Assembly: GCA_039621445.1 (NCBI GenBank)
Contig: CP154956.1
Span: 90,526,482 to 90,590,481, forward strand
Length of the DNA stretch: 64,000 nucleotides
DNA from: Euglena gracilis
Taxonomy: Eukaryota; Euglenida; Euglenophyceae; Euglenales
Direction: 5' to 3'
Numbering within the stretch: position 1 is the stretch's first letter; each line of letters opens with the position of its first letter. The notes beneath the pieces are model-generated. The model was not told the DNA's origin. It made no database searches and was given only the letters and a program-made list of their open reading frames with translations. Of this stretch, positions 18,341-30,126 are shown in pieces. The position numbers and the translations under genes were made by a program.

Positions 18341-18527
18341 GGCACAGCTCAGTGAAGCGGCCGAGGCGGTGTTGCTGTCCACCCCCGCGGAACACCTGTG
18401 TGTGGCCCATGCCCTGGATGACGCCGTCCGCGATGTGCTGGACAGAGGGACAAGGGGAATGCTGACCTTGCCCCTCAACACTCATTGGAACAGTACTATT
18501 TTATGGACAGCAGAGAAACGGTTTTGA
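18336..18527 (+). CDS. Exon-like block, unknown protein
   Basis: Open to TGA at 18525. An acceptor at either TACAG (exon from 18336) or CACAG (exon from 18348) keeps the same phase. Codons are strongly G/C-ending, and the product is an amphipathic helix-like sequence (LSEAAEAVLLSTPAEHL, then ALDDAVRDVLDRGTRG). No family is recognised. The first candidate acceptor lies inside the terminal repeat of the MITE at 18166-18340, so the element may supply the splice site. A real 3' end or a downstream donor near 18492 are both possible. Confidence 0.5.
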   Translation, partial: PWAQLSEAAEAVLLSTPAEHLCVAHALDDAVRDVLDRGTRGMLTLPLNTHWNSTILWTAEKRF

Positions 18528-18840
18528 TGTTCTTGCAGATTAAATCAAAAACAAACGACCGACCTTTTCGCACTTCACACCATATATTTTCAAAAAAAGT
18601 TTGCATATGCCAAAATTTGTTTGCATTTTATCTCAAAATTGTTTGCATTTTATCCCAAAAATATTTGCCTCCGTTCCTAAAGTTTTTTTGCACTTAGATC
18701 GGGTGTTTGCACAGCTGCCCTTTGAAACTTCAACCGGAGTGGATCTTTTCACTGAGCTGGACCCCCAGCAGGTCCTTGGGCGCCCTGGTTGGACCCCTGC
18801 GGGGGGGGGGTAGGTTGGATGGGTCGCCGGACCCCCCCCC

Positions 18841-18964
18841 CTCAGTTGCACTAAGGCTTCTTGTCTGTTTATGGCCGGCGCTAACTTCGCTTCTGGCCCA
18901 GTTTGCTGTGTGGTGAGTGGCCAGGGACCCCTTACACCAGTGCTCTTTTGTTGCTCCCCCTGAG
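18841..18964 (+). repeat. SINE-like repeat, copy 1 (partial)
   Basis: Starts at a palindrome related to CTTAGTTGCACTAAG and continues CTTCTTGTCTGTTTATGG, GGCGCTAACTTCGCTTCTGG, then GTGGTGAGTGGCCAGGGACC and CTTTTGTTGCTCCCCCTG. Nearly identical to 19495 onward. Truncated on the right relative to that copy. Confidence 0.85.
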
Positions 18965-18973
18965 TGTGCTGCT

Positions 18974-19007
18974 GGGTACCAGTAGTTCCTTACATACTGG
19001 TACCCGC
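18974..19007. repeat. GGGTACCAGTA hairpin
   Basis: GGGTACCAGTA and its exact complement are separated by 12 nt, placed where SINE copy 1 departs from copy 2. Confidence 0.8.
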
Positions 19008-19494
19008 GCTCCATGCCCTGTCTGGGGTTGGTTTGGGCGGTCCTCTGCCTCGCGGGTGGGTCCCTCTCTGCTGGCTTCCCCTTTGGGGTTGGGTTGCTGT
19101 GGGGTGCGCTCCTACTAGGCCGGCGAGCCCGAAGGCCCCCCTGCCATATCCCCCGGGCGGTCGCACGAAGCGCCATGCCCCCCTACAGAGTCGCTTTTTC
19201 TGCTGCTGGTCTCCGTGGGGGGTTCCCTCTGTCTTCCCATTCGCTCCCCCCATTTTCCCTTCTGGCCACAGGGGTGGGCCGGGTTGTTCAAGACCACCAG
19301 GGGTACCCGGGTGGGCTAGTCAAGACCCTCTGGGGCACCCGGACACCAAAGCGACGGCTATTCAGGGCCTTGGGCACCCTCGCTTTGGCGACGTTCCCAC
19401 CACTGCCACACACCACCTAAAATCGTCACGAATGGTGTGGTCACCGCTTCTGGCTGCCACGTGAGTACGTGGCCCCAGTACGTGGGTGGTCCCC

Positions 19495-19706
19495 CTTAGT
19501 TGCACTAAGGCTTCTTGTCTGTTTATGGCCGGCGCTAACTTCGCTTCTGGCCCAGTTTGCTGTGGTGAGTGGCCAGGTACCCCTTACACCAGTGCTCTTT
19601 TGTTGCTCCCCCTGGCCGGGTGAGTAACTCTGGTGTAGTCCAGCGCTGTAGGGACATACACTCACCTTGTGTGGTTGGTGTGGTTCCCGTGGGTGGGTCT
19701 ACACCC
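19495..19706 (+). repeat. SINE-like repeat, copy 2 (longest form)
   Basis: Begins CCTTAGTTGCACTAAGG and extends past TTGTTGCTCCCCC to TGGCCGGGTGAGTAACTCTGG and GGTTCCCGTGGGTGGGTCTA. TGGCCGGGTGA resembles a tRNA box A and GGTTCCCGTGG loosely resembles a box B about 70 bp on, which would fit a Pol III SINE. The box B match is poor. Five copies occur in the window (18841, 19495, 62185 forward; 47258, 59066 reverse). Confidence 0.7.
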
Positions 19707-20411
19707 TTGCGCCCCAGTTCTGCTCTTGCCTCCTGCCCTCTTCCCACTTTTCTGTGTGGGGGATGCATGGACCGGGTATATCCCCAATGGCCCTGTGGCC
19801 CGCCACCGGAGGCAGGGTTTCGGGCATTTTTGCCGCTTTTTTTCAGCACGAAGCGCCAAAAATTTTTGACCCTAAAACTGACCCTCCCAAAGTGGGTCCC
19901 CGGGTCTCCTCCCAGGGGGGGGGGTGAAGGCGTACCTCTGGGTGAGTGGAACTTCATTCCCCTGGTCTGGTGGGGTGCAAATCGTACAAAACAGCATCAA
20001 ACAATGGAGTCACATGGCCAGGCATGCCTGACCGGGTGGGGGATGGTGCATTACTAAAGAGAATTCAAACCAGGGTACGTTTTTTTAATTAAGGACCGCC
20101 CCTTTTGGCCCGCCCTTGGCCCAAGGCCAGCCAACAGCTAGTCAGGGGCCCAAATGGGGTCCAAAATAAAAAAAATTCAGAAAAGTGAATTTTTTGATGT
20201 CTTTGGACGGAGGGGCCATGATCCAAAGGTGCCACAATATTTTTTCCCTTACTATCGACCTGTTTTTGTCAAAATAGGGCCTTTTTTCCTGCCATTTTTC
20301 TTGTGGGGTTTTCACTAAATGTGATGGGACTGGATTTTTGGACAGTAAGAAACGCTCTCATTCAATCAAGGTCGGCGAGGTCGAGGGCCTCCTTGCATTC
20401 CCCTGGCCAGA
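19707..20411. other. Spacer, no gene supported
   Basis: Of mixed composition with C-runs and a TTTTTTAATTAAGG patch near 20080. No splice-bounded coding block stands out. Confidence 0.4.
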
Positions 20412-20882
20412 ATGGAGCGTGCCATCAAGGACAGCTGCCTCGCCCTGCCCTTCGGACAGGATTTGGACACGCTGGAGCAGGCGTTCCGCAAGTCCATCCG
20501 GGGCTGGGGTGGCGCGCCTCCGATGAGAATTGTGCAGATGGGATGCAAACGGATCACGTCGGAAATATTCTCTGCAGGTGGGAATGCATGACGCTGTTGC
20601 ATGGTCAGCGTTTCCTTCCACTATGTTACTACCGAGTTCTCCTGAGTTACCCTGGCTCGCTATTTTCTCAACATTTCATCAATTATTTCATCAATATTTC
20701 ATCAATATTCCTGTCCAATATTGTCATTCTTTGTGCCTGTAGCGAAATCCTTGTTCCCAAAAATTGCCCCGCTCCTGGACTTTTCGACCTTTGGGTGCAA
20801 GAATCTTTGCCACATGCTTTCATCCTGTCAATTATTTACCGAAACATATTTGGGGCAACCAACCTGGGAAAAGGCGGGATGA
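20412..20882 (+). CDS. Two-exon gene model, unknown protein
   Basis: Exon 1 (20412-20577, 55 codons plus 1 nt) starts at ATG and ends GCAG|GTGGGA. Exon 2 (20743-20882) starts after CCTGTAG and ends at TGA, and the phases agree. The product would be 101 residues: MERAIKDSCLALPFGQDLDT, then GWGGAPPMRIVQMG, and in exon 2 KSLFPKIAPLLDF and CHMLSSCQLFTETYL. The 165-nt intron has a T-rich 3' part. CAG precedes the ATG, so exon 1 may be internal. A second frame is also open through exon 2 up to GAAG|GTGTGAG at about 20900, so the splicing is not certain. No family is recognised. Confidence 0.5.
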
Positions 20883-21179
20883 GGATGCCGCACAGAGGAA
20901 GGTGTGAGTGAAGCAGGGAATGGTTTCTGCAAGCGAAAGATGTTTTTCAATGTATTGGGAGGTGAGCGACACAGTGGGCAGCGGCTGTTGAGGTCAAAGG
21001 ATGCCGCAACGTTCGAGTTGTCCCCCCCTCGCCCCCCATTCGCTGCCACTGCACCAAATGGCTGAGCGTGCTGAATGGTGTTCTCAGCCGAACCCATGGA
21101 TGCCCATCCAGCTCTCCCGGAGAGTTGGGTGTTATGGGCAAGCAGCAGCAGGGAACTTTTGACCCCAAGGGCAACCGCC

Positions 21180-21290
21180 CATGAAATGACTGGGAGTCAC
21201 TGGCTGTGACCGGACGTGACTGACTTTGAGGACCCCCCATTCCATGACTGGGCGTGACTGGGCGTGACTCGGTTTGCAATCCCGGATGCC
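21180..21290 (+). repeat. TGACTGGGCGTGACTGG minisatellite
   Basis: Several imperfect GTGACTGGGCGTGACT units, related to stretches at 56185-56230 and 60405-60560. Confidence 0.7.
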
Positions 21291-24200
21291 CACAGTTGCT
21301 TGCCCGAGGGGTCAGATTTTGGGGGGGGGTAGTCTTCTAACACACCCCGGCACCGAAGGCACATGGCTGAAAATGGCCATTTTTTAGGGAAACTTGCCTA
21401 GGTCAGCCGACGCCAGGACCTACCCCCCCCCCCCGTGGAGATTGGGGAGGGGGAGGGTCACCCCAATGTTGTGTAAAAGAACCCTGGAGCCCACAGGTTC
21501 CTGATAAAATCCTGAAATCCTCCTCTTGCCCTCCCGGGGGGGCATTGTTGCACACTTTTTTTTAATATTATTTTCCATCTTCTCATGTTTTCAAGTTTTA
21601 ATCTTTTTTTGAAAATTTGCAATTTTTGGGAGTTTCGCATGCCGCGTTTTTGAGGGTCCTGGATGCCCATCCCACAGGGATGTTCACGGATCGGGGATTA
21701 TCAGCTTTGTTTGCTTTGCTGGTTTATTTCATCTTGAAGTCCAAGAGGATTTCGGCTTGCCCAAAATATCTCCCAGGGGCCTTGTCGTTGGCCATGGGAT
21801 GAAAAGGCCACCAGCCTCCTCCGTTGGGTCAATTTCAAAAACTTCTCAGGAAAATAGGCCTTATTTTTTGGATAAACCAACCTTCCCTCTGACAAGGTGG
21901 GCGCGAAACCCCTGCCAGGGGGTTTCTGTTCTTAAAGTAATGGTATCAGCACGTATGGCCTTTTGGGGGCCTTCAATGAAAACAAAAGGGGCTCCCAAGT
22001 CTGACAGATGAAGTGACATATGGTTTAATCAAAGGAAAAGGAACGTGATTTTTTTTGCGCTTTTTTGTTTTCTTTGATTTTGCCAAATTCGCATTTTTGC
22101 GTTCCCTTTACGTTGTTTTTTTTGGGTGTTTTTTTTCAACGATTTTTGGATTTTTTTTTGCTGGAAAGTATTTTAAAACTCCTCATTTTTTTGTACCAAT
22201 TTTCCCCTGAGACCAAAAATTCTGTCTTTTTTTTGTCATCTTTTCACCTTTGGTCAACAGAGTGCCAATTTTCATCCAAAATGAAAATTTTTCCTGGCTG
22301 AGCCAAAAATTTTTTCAAGTCCTCTCCAGCAGAAAGTGCACATCCCAGGGGAGAGCTCCTAAAGGATTTTACATCCAGCTTGCATTTTTTGTGTTCATTT
22401 GCGTTTTTCTTGTGTTCACATTCATTTTTTTTCTTGTGTTCACATTTTTTTTGAGGGTCCATGCTACCCCCGCATTTTGGGAATTTTTTTTAGTTTTTTT
22501 TAAATTCCAAATATTATTACATATTATATTATATTATATTATAATAATTATATTATATCATTGTAATAATTATATTATTAATTATATCTTATATTATTTT
22601 ATTTATTTTTTTTAGGGGAGGTCCACCGGGAATGAACCGGAAATAAAATCAATAAGGTCAAACCCATTTTTCGAGTTTATCTGCAAAGACAAGTTTTTAG
22701 GATGCCAGAAATCACTTTCCCCCTGGAATTGGCTTGTTTTTGCTGAGATTTTGCGACTTCAGTTTTGCTCAGCCTGAAAAAAATTGTCCAGATCGCTTTT
22801 TAAGGTTCCTTTTAAAGGCATTTTGGCAAAAGAAAATTTAAAGGTTTTGAATTTTTTTTTTTCAAAGGAGGTGCCCCAGCACCGTTCAAGCGGCCTGCTG
22901 GGGAAATGTGGACCGTGCGCTCTGCAACATGCTGGAACTAATTGGCAAGGCAGAGGAGGAGGTGCTGGCCAGTATGAAAGACCATCTGAAGAGGTTTCTT
23001 TCAGCCTTTCGGTATTTTTGTCACAAAGCATCATGCGCACGAGTGACCGAATGCCCCGCATGATTGGAATCCTGTGTGCCGCCATTGTGTCCTTATGCCA
23101 TGACCGTTCCCAATGCCAAGGTGAGTCAAGGTCCATGTGGACAACGGTGATTGCACGTTAGGGATGCGCCGACATGTTGGCCTTAAAAAAGTGTCTCCCC
23201 ATAGAAATTCAAACATTTATCCCACCCTCTTCCTCCGACATCCTTCTCACACGTGATGGTGCATCATTCAAAATTGTGTGCTTCCATTTCTGAGTTCTAC
23301 ACACAATTGAGAATGCGAGGGACAACCTCCACCTGCTCATCATGGTCTGTGCGCTGCAGCAGTCTGCCCCCTTTTCCCACCTCGTCCCAGTGAAGTGCCC
23401 TACCGAACCACCCAGGGGTGCTCCCCCCCCCCCCCGGAAAGCAAATGCCCCTGCCTCCTCTCAGTGGCAGTGTGTTTTGCCCCTTCGGGGATAGACCAGG
23501 GTTGAGATTAATAATGCAGCAAGGGAGTTATGTGATCTGCATTTTTTGGACTCTGCCAGAAAAGAAAAATTCCGCCAAACTTGTTTTTTTTAGAAGAGAA
23601 AACCAAGTTAAGATGAGAATTTCAATTTTCACCCCAAATTATGGATTTTCAGCATCGCAGGATTCAATGTTTTTTTTCATGTTTATGCATAAACACACAA
23701 ATAGAACACGACCAATCAACCTGCTCACCAACTTACCTCCCCACATCACCCCCCCCCCCTGCAGTTTCCCTGTACCTACAACAGTAAGACGCCCATGACA
23801 CACTGTGCCAATGATGCAACATTGGCATATGTTTTTTGTCGACGTTTACATTTTCCTCAGCAAAAAAAATAATCAAAAACACTTGATTTTTTGTAATTTT
23901 GGGGAAATTTTATTCCACAACTGCTGGATTTGTTCACCAAAAAGAAATCAAAAATGACAACAGTTTGGTAAGAGGAGAAAATGTGAAGATGCGAAATTTT
24001 TCAACGCTAAACTCATTTCCCCACAAAACTCAAAATATGACGAAAATTGCCGAAATTGGCCTAATTTTGCCAAAAACTAGAAAAGTGTTGTGTTGTGTTC
24101 ACCCCCCTTGCCTTGTCTGCCTCTGGATCATCTGAAGAACGACCGGAACTCATCACATCGTTTGACGCATTTTTTGACCCCACACATCCAATTTGTGCCC

Positions 24201-24410
24201 TGCCCTGGATGGCTTCAGTATTGGCCAAAATCCGGTGAAAATGGGTCATAAACAGACTGAAAAAAAACGTGGAAAGCGTGTGTGAGGGTTAAACAAATGA
24301 AAACCAACGGAGAACGGAGCATTCATTTTCGAAACAATGATGCATTATTTTTAGTTGTTTAAATTAATTATTCTATTAATTCAATATTCTGTTTTTCATT
24401 TTTCATTTTT
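21291..24410. other. Long intergenic or intronic stretch
   Basis: AT-rich repeat of TTATATTATAATAA type at 22510-22610. T-runs dominate 22030-22480. Possible short coding patches near 22870-23030 and 23150 were not resolved into exons. Nothing else is supported. Confidence 0.4.
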
Positions 24411-24412
24411 AG

Positions 24413-24638
24413 TGTTTTGGCCATCCCCCCCAAGAACTTCCACAACACCGTGCCTATTGCCGTTCCCCTGCCACTGCAAGACCCGCAGCTCCGGGGGCTG
24501 GTGCCCCACACGCTGGCATACGGGGCCGCGTACCTTGTCATCTTCGCCCTCTCTATACTCGCCAACATGACCAACTTCTGCTGCCAGGCTGCTCTGAAGC
24601 TACGCGACAGACTGAAGGAACGCCCATTCTGCAGCTGA
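24413..24638 (+). CDS. Terminal exon of a membrane protein
   Basis: Preceded by a T-rich tract ending TTTTTAG at 24412 and ending at TGA 24636. Codons from 24414 read VLAIPPKNFHNTVPIAVPLP, then a hydrophobic span LAYGAAYLVIFALSILANM, which is long enough to cross a membrane once, and a basic tail (KLRDRLKERPFCS). Codon use favours C and G in third position. Upstream exons were not identified. The family is unrecognised, and a multi-pass transporter or channel C-terminus is only one possibility. Confidence 0.6.
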
Positions 24639-25037
24639 CGGAGGGCATGGTCAGCACTGCCCCCAAGCCAAGGAGGCTTTCAATGGCTGGGTAAAAATTG
24701 TAGGCATGACTAGGTGCGTAGGACATGCACCACGGCCATTTTCGGGCCCCCGGCACCTTTGGCACCGGGGGGTGTGCTATAGCACTGCCCCACCCCAAAA
24801 CCTGATCCCCAGGGGGGGGGTCGAAAGTGCCCGACACCACACCACACCGCGCCGCACCGCACCGCACCATGCTCATAGCACCCTTCTTTAATAAGAAGCC
24901 TGCACCCTTCTCAAAGATGATTTTTGATGGCATTCCAGAAGCTAACAACGGATGCATGAATGGAGGATTGGAGGGGCCATCTGGGAAGGGACAGGAGATA
25001 GCAATGCCCTCTGGGCTCATTGGGGTCCAAAACCGAC

Positions 25038-25110
25038 CCCCCCTGGGGGGTGTGCCTGTTATGGGCAGGCACCCCATAGTACAAGGCACCCCCCAGGGTC
25101 ATTAAAAACA
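25038..25110 (+). repeat. GTGTGCCTGYTATGGGC dispersed repeat
   Basis: GTGTGCCTGTTATGGGCAGG, then ACAAGGCACCCCCC and AGCCTGGAA. The same succession occurs at 54627-54692 in the same orientation. Confidence 0.75.
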
Positions 25111-25528
25111 AGCCTGGAAAGTTACGAGACACAGGGTCTGGTTAAATGGACATATTGTGCCCCACATGGATCACAGCTTGGGAGGGAGGTCGGGGTGTTG
25201 GGTTTTTCAAAGGAAATGAATGAAGTGTGCCAAGGGCCAGTCTGTCTCCCCCAGTGGCCCGACGTGGCAGAATTCTCTGGCTGTTGCTAAATCTCGGGGG
25301 CTTTGTCTGCAGATGGTGGTCGATGGGTTTGGCCATCAGTTGGTTTGGAAGAGCGCCAACCACAGCATCATCCGCCCGCATGTGCTTTCTTGGCATTGAG
25401 GGTGCATGAAATTTGGACAGCCAATGCACCTGTCCAGAAAGTTTACCTCAGGAGCCAGCAATGGGGTGCTTCGCGGCGTACCCAAGCATTTTATTGCCCC
25501 TGGGGAGGCCGGATCTGGGGGTTATGGA

Positions 25529-25685
25529 ATGGTGTGGTGTGGTGTGGTGTGGTGTGGTGTGGTGTGGTGTGGTGTGGTGTGGTGTGGTGTGGTGTGGTGT
25601 GGTGTGGTGTGGTGTGGTGTGGTGTGGTGTGGTGTGGTGTGGTGTGGTGTGGTGTGGTGTGGTGTGGTGTGGTGTGGTGTGGTGT
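25529..25685 (+). repeat. (GGTGT)n array
   Basis: Roughly 31 uninterrupted pentamers. Frames through it in all six phases are artefacts. Confidence 0.97.
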
Positions 25686-25773
25686 GCCGTAGCGGCGTGG
25701 CGGGGTGTGGTGTGGAGGGGCATGGTGCGGTGTGGTGTTGTGAAACGAACACATTTGTTTTCTTCCCCCACAG

Positions 25774-25897
25774 CTGCAGCGTGGCGCCGGGCTGCCACGG
25801 GGTGCCGCAAGTCGCAGGCCACCATCCCCAGGGCGGACAGCCTGAGGCGAAGAGTTATGTTGATTCCCACGGCCGTTCTATATGGCATGTGCGGCAG
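25774..25897 (+). CDS. Internal exon, unknown (membrane?) protein
   Basis: Bounded by CCCCCACAG and CGGCAG|GTTTGCC. The open frame reads AAAWRRAATGCRKSQATIPR followed by RADSLRRRVMLIP and TAVLYGMCGR, a basic patch followed by a short hydrophobic stretch. Other phases are also open over this length, so the frame choice rests on codon use. The exon sits within an inverted repeat pair. Confidence 0.4.
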
Positions 25898-27076
25898 GTT
25901 TGCCTTTTCTTTCCACCCCCTCCCCCTTTAGAAACCTGCCATGCCGGAGGAACTGCCAGGTCTCGGTTTGCATTCAGACTTTTCAGGGGTGGGTCAGAAA
26001 ACAAATTTGATTCCCCCCCCCCACCACACCGCACCACACCACGCCACACCACACCGTGCCATAACCCCCGATCCAACCCACCTGGGGGCGGGGCAATAAA
26101 GTGCTTGGTACTCGGTGAAGGCGCTACAGGATCGAAGGCACTGTAACTAGAAAGGTACAGAAAAATACCCATTTTGGAGGTAAATCCTTGCCTGCAAGCA
26201 GGACCAGGACCAGGAGGATGGGGGTGGGGGTTGACCCCTCCCCCCTCCACCCACCACAAAGGGTTTCAGGGATTCCCCGTACAGCCCTGGGTGAGCCCTG
26301 AACCCCTCTTGACCCCCGGGGGAGGGTTCAGGACCCTCCCCCGTACCACCCACCTCAATACCAAAGGGCTTCCCCTAGATCCCTGGAGGGTTTCAGAGTG
26401 CCATGGAGTGTGCGGGGGGGGGGGGTTGCACCCCTCCCCACCAGACGTTCCAGTATTTCCGGCGCCACCAAATTTGGACAAAATTTTCATTTGGTGCCAA
26501 AGGAAGTTTCCTTGCGCGGGTGCAGGGGGGATCGAGTCCTTCCTCCACCTCCCGGGTGGGGGGTCCGACCCCACAACCAGACCTTCCTGAACACCCGACC
26601 CCCCCCCCCCCGATGTTGGAAGGGGTCCGGACCCCACCCCCAGGTTCCCCCCAATAAGTAAAAAGAATTTGCAGTGCTGCACGGTTGGAATTTGAAGAAA
26701 ACGCACCTCCCGCTTTGAAGCATATTGAACTTTTTTTTAATGTTTTGGCTGTATTTTTTCCCCTTAAAAGTCCAGGAAATGCATAACTTGAGCATTTCTG
26801 GATTTATTTTCACAGAAAAATCAGGGATTTTCCGCCTGGGATACATATCTGTTCCTGATGTCTCTTTTTCCGTCCACAGAACCGAAATTTTTCTATGCCC
26901 CCTTTCGGTTTCGAGGTGGGAGGGAGGGTCCGACCCCTCACGGCTCCCTGTGAGGGGGTGAATGGGGTCTCCCAATGGGTGGGTGGGTGGGTGGGGTTTC
27001 CCCTCCTCCTCACCCCTCCTTCTCCTCCTCGCGCACAGCAGGTATCACCCCACCCCATTGTGTTTTTTTGCATTAG

Positions 27077-27451
27077 CAATCAGGAAAGGAAAGGTTCTTT
27101 GGCCTGGTTGATGTTGTTCTTGCACAAATCCTGGCGGGTGTGGGGCAGGAGGATGACCCCCTCAGTTCATACCATACCTTCCCCCAATGGCATTTTGGTT
27201 CCCCGAGACTTTCGGAGTTGACATATGCCCCCGGAAGTTGGTTCCTCGGGCTGTTAGGGCCAACAATGTGCCGCGTGGGGGGAGTAGGAGGCTTGTCTCT
27301 CATTCTCACTCGCTTGGCTGATTGGGGAAGAGGCGCGACCGTGCTGGTGCGGGGCACCTACACCAACTGCATTCTGCAGTCGTTCGACCAAAGTCTCACG
27401 GTGCTTAAGGCCGCGCTGGTCGAGTCGATGCACTCCCCCAACACCCAATGA
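27077..27451 (+). CDS. Terminal exon of a hydrophobic protein
   Basis: Opens after TGCATTAG and closes at TGA 27449, 124 codons. Three hydrophobic stretches are visible: FFGLVDVVLAQILAGVG, SWFLGLLGPTMC and GGVGGLSLILTRL. The soluble tail includes GATVLVRGTYTNCILQSFDQ. Codons of the second half are rich in G/C at third position. I do not recognise the family. A transporter or other multi-pass protein is a reasonable guess from hydropathy only. Upstream exons are probably in 25.8-27 kb. Confidence 0.55.
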   Translation, partial: QSGKERFFGLVDVVLAQILAGVGQEDDPLSSYHTFPQWHFGSPRLSELTYAPGSWFLGLLGPTMCRVGGVGGLSLILTRLADWGRGATVLVRGTYTNCILQSFDQSLTVLKAALVESMHSPNTQ

Positions 27452-30068
27452 GCAGAGGCCGCCCCCCTGTAACAGACGTTGTCTCGTGCTCTTTGAGGAT
27501 AAATGCTCCATCTGGACAATGAGATGGGGAAAATTGTGGGTATCTTCACACAGGCCTGCCCGGGAGGTTGTGCTCACTGTCCGAAACCTCTCTTATTTTT
27601 TTGGGGGGGGGTTTATAGGTTTTTCTTCGACCAACCTGGACCTTCCGTACTTCACGCCTCGTGTGAATTGGTATAAACTGAAATCTCGCGTATTTGGGCT
27701 TCAAAACCAAATATCATTTTGGGTATTTTTTTTCCAGTGAAGTTTTCATCCCTCCAAGCTTCGCAAAGCATGGGCTGGGGGCTTAAATTTGGGGGGGGGA
27801 TCTTATTTCTTGTTAGATTTTGCTTGGTCAGCCCCAGAGCTGGGTTTTATTTTGGGGGGTGGAAGGGTCCCACCCCCCTGGCTGGGTAATTGCCACCTGA
27901 GAACCGGTCGCTCGACTGCATCGAAGCAGACCATCGATCCGCGGGGCAGCCCCTGCCTCCAACCCTTCAGCTGCATTCGGGCGGCACATGTCGCCGTGCA
28001 TCCAGCGATGAGGACGCCCCCGCTATCCCCCCCTCCCAATCCAAACCTGACGACGGCTTTTTTTTCTTCTGGCTGGAAGCCAAATGTCATTTTTCCTTGT
28101 CCTTGACCTTTCGGATATTTTCTGCGGATTAATATTTCCAAGCTGGGGACCTAACTTGCGCCCAACTTAGCCGTTAAATTTGGCCAATTTTCAACACACC
28201 AATCCCCATCACAACCCTACTCCTAAACACACACCCTCCCTGAATCTGACAAAAGTAACCCAATTCCGCTGCATTTCCTGGGCACCGCGGGACCTCCAAG
28301 AGTGGGAATCGGGGTCCACTGACCCTCACACCCTCTTCTATTTGGATGGGTAGTCCCTTAGCTCACCGCTGGTGCTGAAGGCACTGAATATCCAGAAATA
28401 TCCATGTGGTGGGTTGCTGAATTTTAAGGTGAGGTGAGGCCGACCCCACTCCGGGGAGGATTACTTTACGGCACTCTAAGGCACAAAGGTTCCCCTGGGA
28501 GGGGGGTGGGTACCTTGCCAAAAGCTAGAAAAGTGCCTGGGCATTGGCAAAGAAACACACTTCTTGTGCCAAAGGCTCCGGAAGCCTGGAAAAGGCAATC
28601 TTGGGCACTTTTTGGCAAAACCAGGCACCCCTGTGCTCCAGGGCACTCTGAGGCCCCTAGCAGACCGACACAAGTCCCAATCAGGTTCTGTAGATCACAC
28701 CAGCGCTTGTCCGTGCGTGTCTGCCCATGTGTGCACATCTGGCTGACATAGACAGGCGCGCAGCCAGGGGGGGGTCAGTTCTGGGTCCGGTTGGATCTGA
28801 CCCACTCAGGGTGAATTTGACCAACCCCCAGGGGGCAGGGGGCGGCCCAGGGTCCGTTCAAAGGAGGCCGTGCCACCACCTCTCCGTGCGATCGTCTCTA
28901 GTCATAGAAATTGTGTGTATTCCTTGTGCCCCTCCATCACCACCACCAAGGCTGACTGGTAATCCCGCAAACCCTATTGGTGGTGGGGAAACTGCTTCTC
29001 AGCCTTACCGGAAGCCCTCCAGACCAACCTCAACACTGGACCCCCAAAAGGTCAATTTTTTTCGCCCCCCCCCCCCAAAGTTTGGGGGGGGACAACAACC
29101 TTCACTCACCTTGCCGCCCTGTCCAACACACAGTGTTGTTGACCCCCCCCGTGTCAATGGCACATTTTTGGGACACTACCTGGCGTTTTGGTCCGGTGCT
29201 TTGCCTGGCAGGGGATTTCTTAAGCCGGATGGGACCCCATCCCCTTGGGGGGGTCCAGCCAGCCAGCAGCTCAAATCCAGCCAGCAGCCCAAATTTGGGC
29301 TGGGAGCCCCCCCCCCCGGGGGTCGAGTGATACAAAGTTGGATCCAGCCCGGCCTTCGGCCTTTGGCCAGAGGCCGGGCCAGCCGGCCAAAGGCCGGGTC
29401 AGCCGGCTGCAGGTTGGCCAGCCAACTGGGCTGCCCAGTACACCTATCACTGCATTTTTCCCCCCTCATCACAGTTTCCTCCATCACAGCCCCCCCCCCC
29501 CCAGCCTTCATCCAGCTACATCCATGAAAATGTCGAGAGAGCAAAAATGTCTCAGAAAACTTTGGTTTTCATCGACCCAGCCCAGCCCCCTCCAGCCCGG
29601 ATCCCCCCCCTATCCCTCCGGGGGGGGGGTCCAGCCAGCAGCCTTTTTGCCAGCCGGAGGCTGGACCCCCCCCCCCGGGTCCTTAAGAAATCCCCTGTGC
29701 GCTGGGCCAAAAATCATTTTTGCCTTCCCACTGTTTTGTGGGGCAGTTCCCCCCCCCTCCTTGATGGGGGGGGGGTGGTCCAGACCCCCCACCGGTCCTT
29801 AAATCGATGGACCTGGTCCTGGTCCAGACCACCCCACACCTTGCCCCATGTCGAACCCTGCCCTCTCCCTCCCTCCCGTTTGGATGGGGGACGCCAAGAC
29901 GCCAAGCCCATCCTATGCAGTCCTGCCCACCACCCTTCTCCTCCTCCCACACGGGGAGCCGCCACTGTTGTGCACGAGTGTGCCCCGGCCTTTCAACCAG
30001 ATTAGCGATTCTCTGGTCCCGCAGTTCCCTGGAATGACAAAGGCAGGCGAGGGCAAAGAAAACGGACT
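27452..30068. other. Spacer with possible unresolved coding patches
   Basis: Contains C/G-runs and a GGCCAAAGGCCGGGCCAGCC-like array (29365-29430). A patch at about 29945-30048 could be coding but all three frames compete. No exon called. Confidence 0.4.
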
Positions 30069-30126
30069 CAGGGTTAGGGTTAGGGTTAGGGTTAGGGTTA
30101 GGGTTAGGGTTAGGGTTAGGGTTAGG
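30069..30126 (+). repeat. Interstitial telomeric repeat (TTAGGG)n
   Basis: About nine uninterrupted TTAGGG units, with unique sequence on both sides, so not a chromosome end here. Consistent with a species whose telomeres are TTAGGG. Confidence 0.95.

Larger units (their letters stand above)
25471..26115. repeat. Inverted repeat pair around an exon
   Basis: Left: CAAGCATTTTATTGCCCC, GGGGGTTATGG, then the GGTGT array. Right (26020-26110), in reverse complement: CAAGCACTTTATTGCCCC, GGGGGTTATGG and a short, degenerate GTGTG array. The exon at 25774-25897 lies between them, so the pre-mRNA could form a long stem across it. Confidence 0.75.

Noticed and set aside
18841-19706. tRNA gene inside the SINE-like repeat
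   Set aside because: Box A-like and box B-like motifs are present, but no cloverleaf could be folded by eye.
25406-26146. Long frames of repeated VWCGV or HTTPH residues
   Set aside because: They are translations of the (GGTGT)n array in its different phases.
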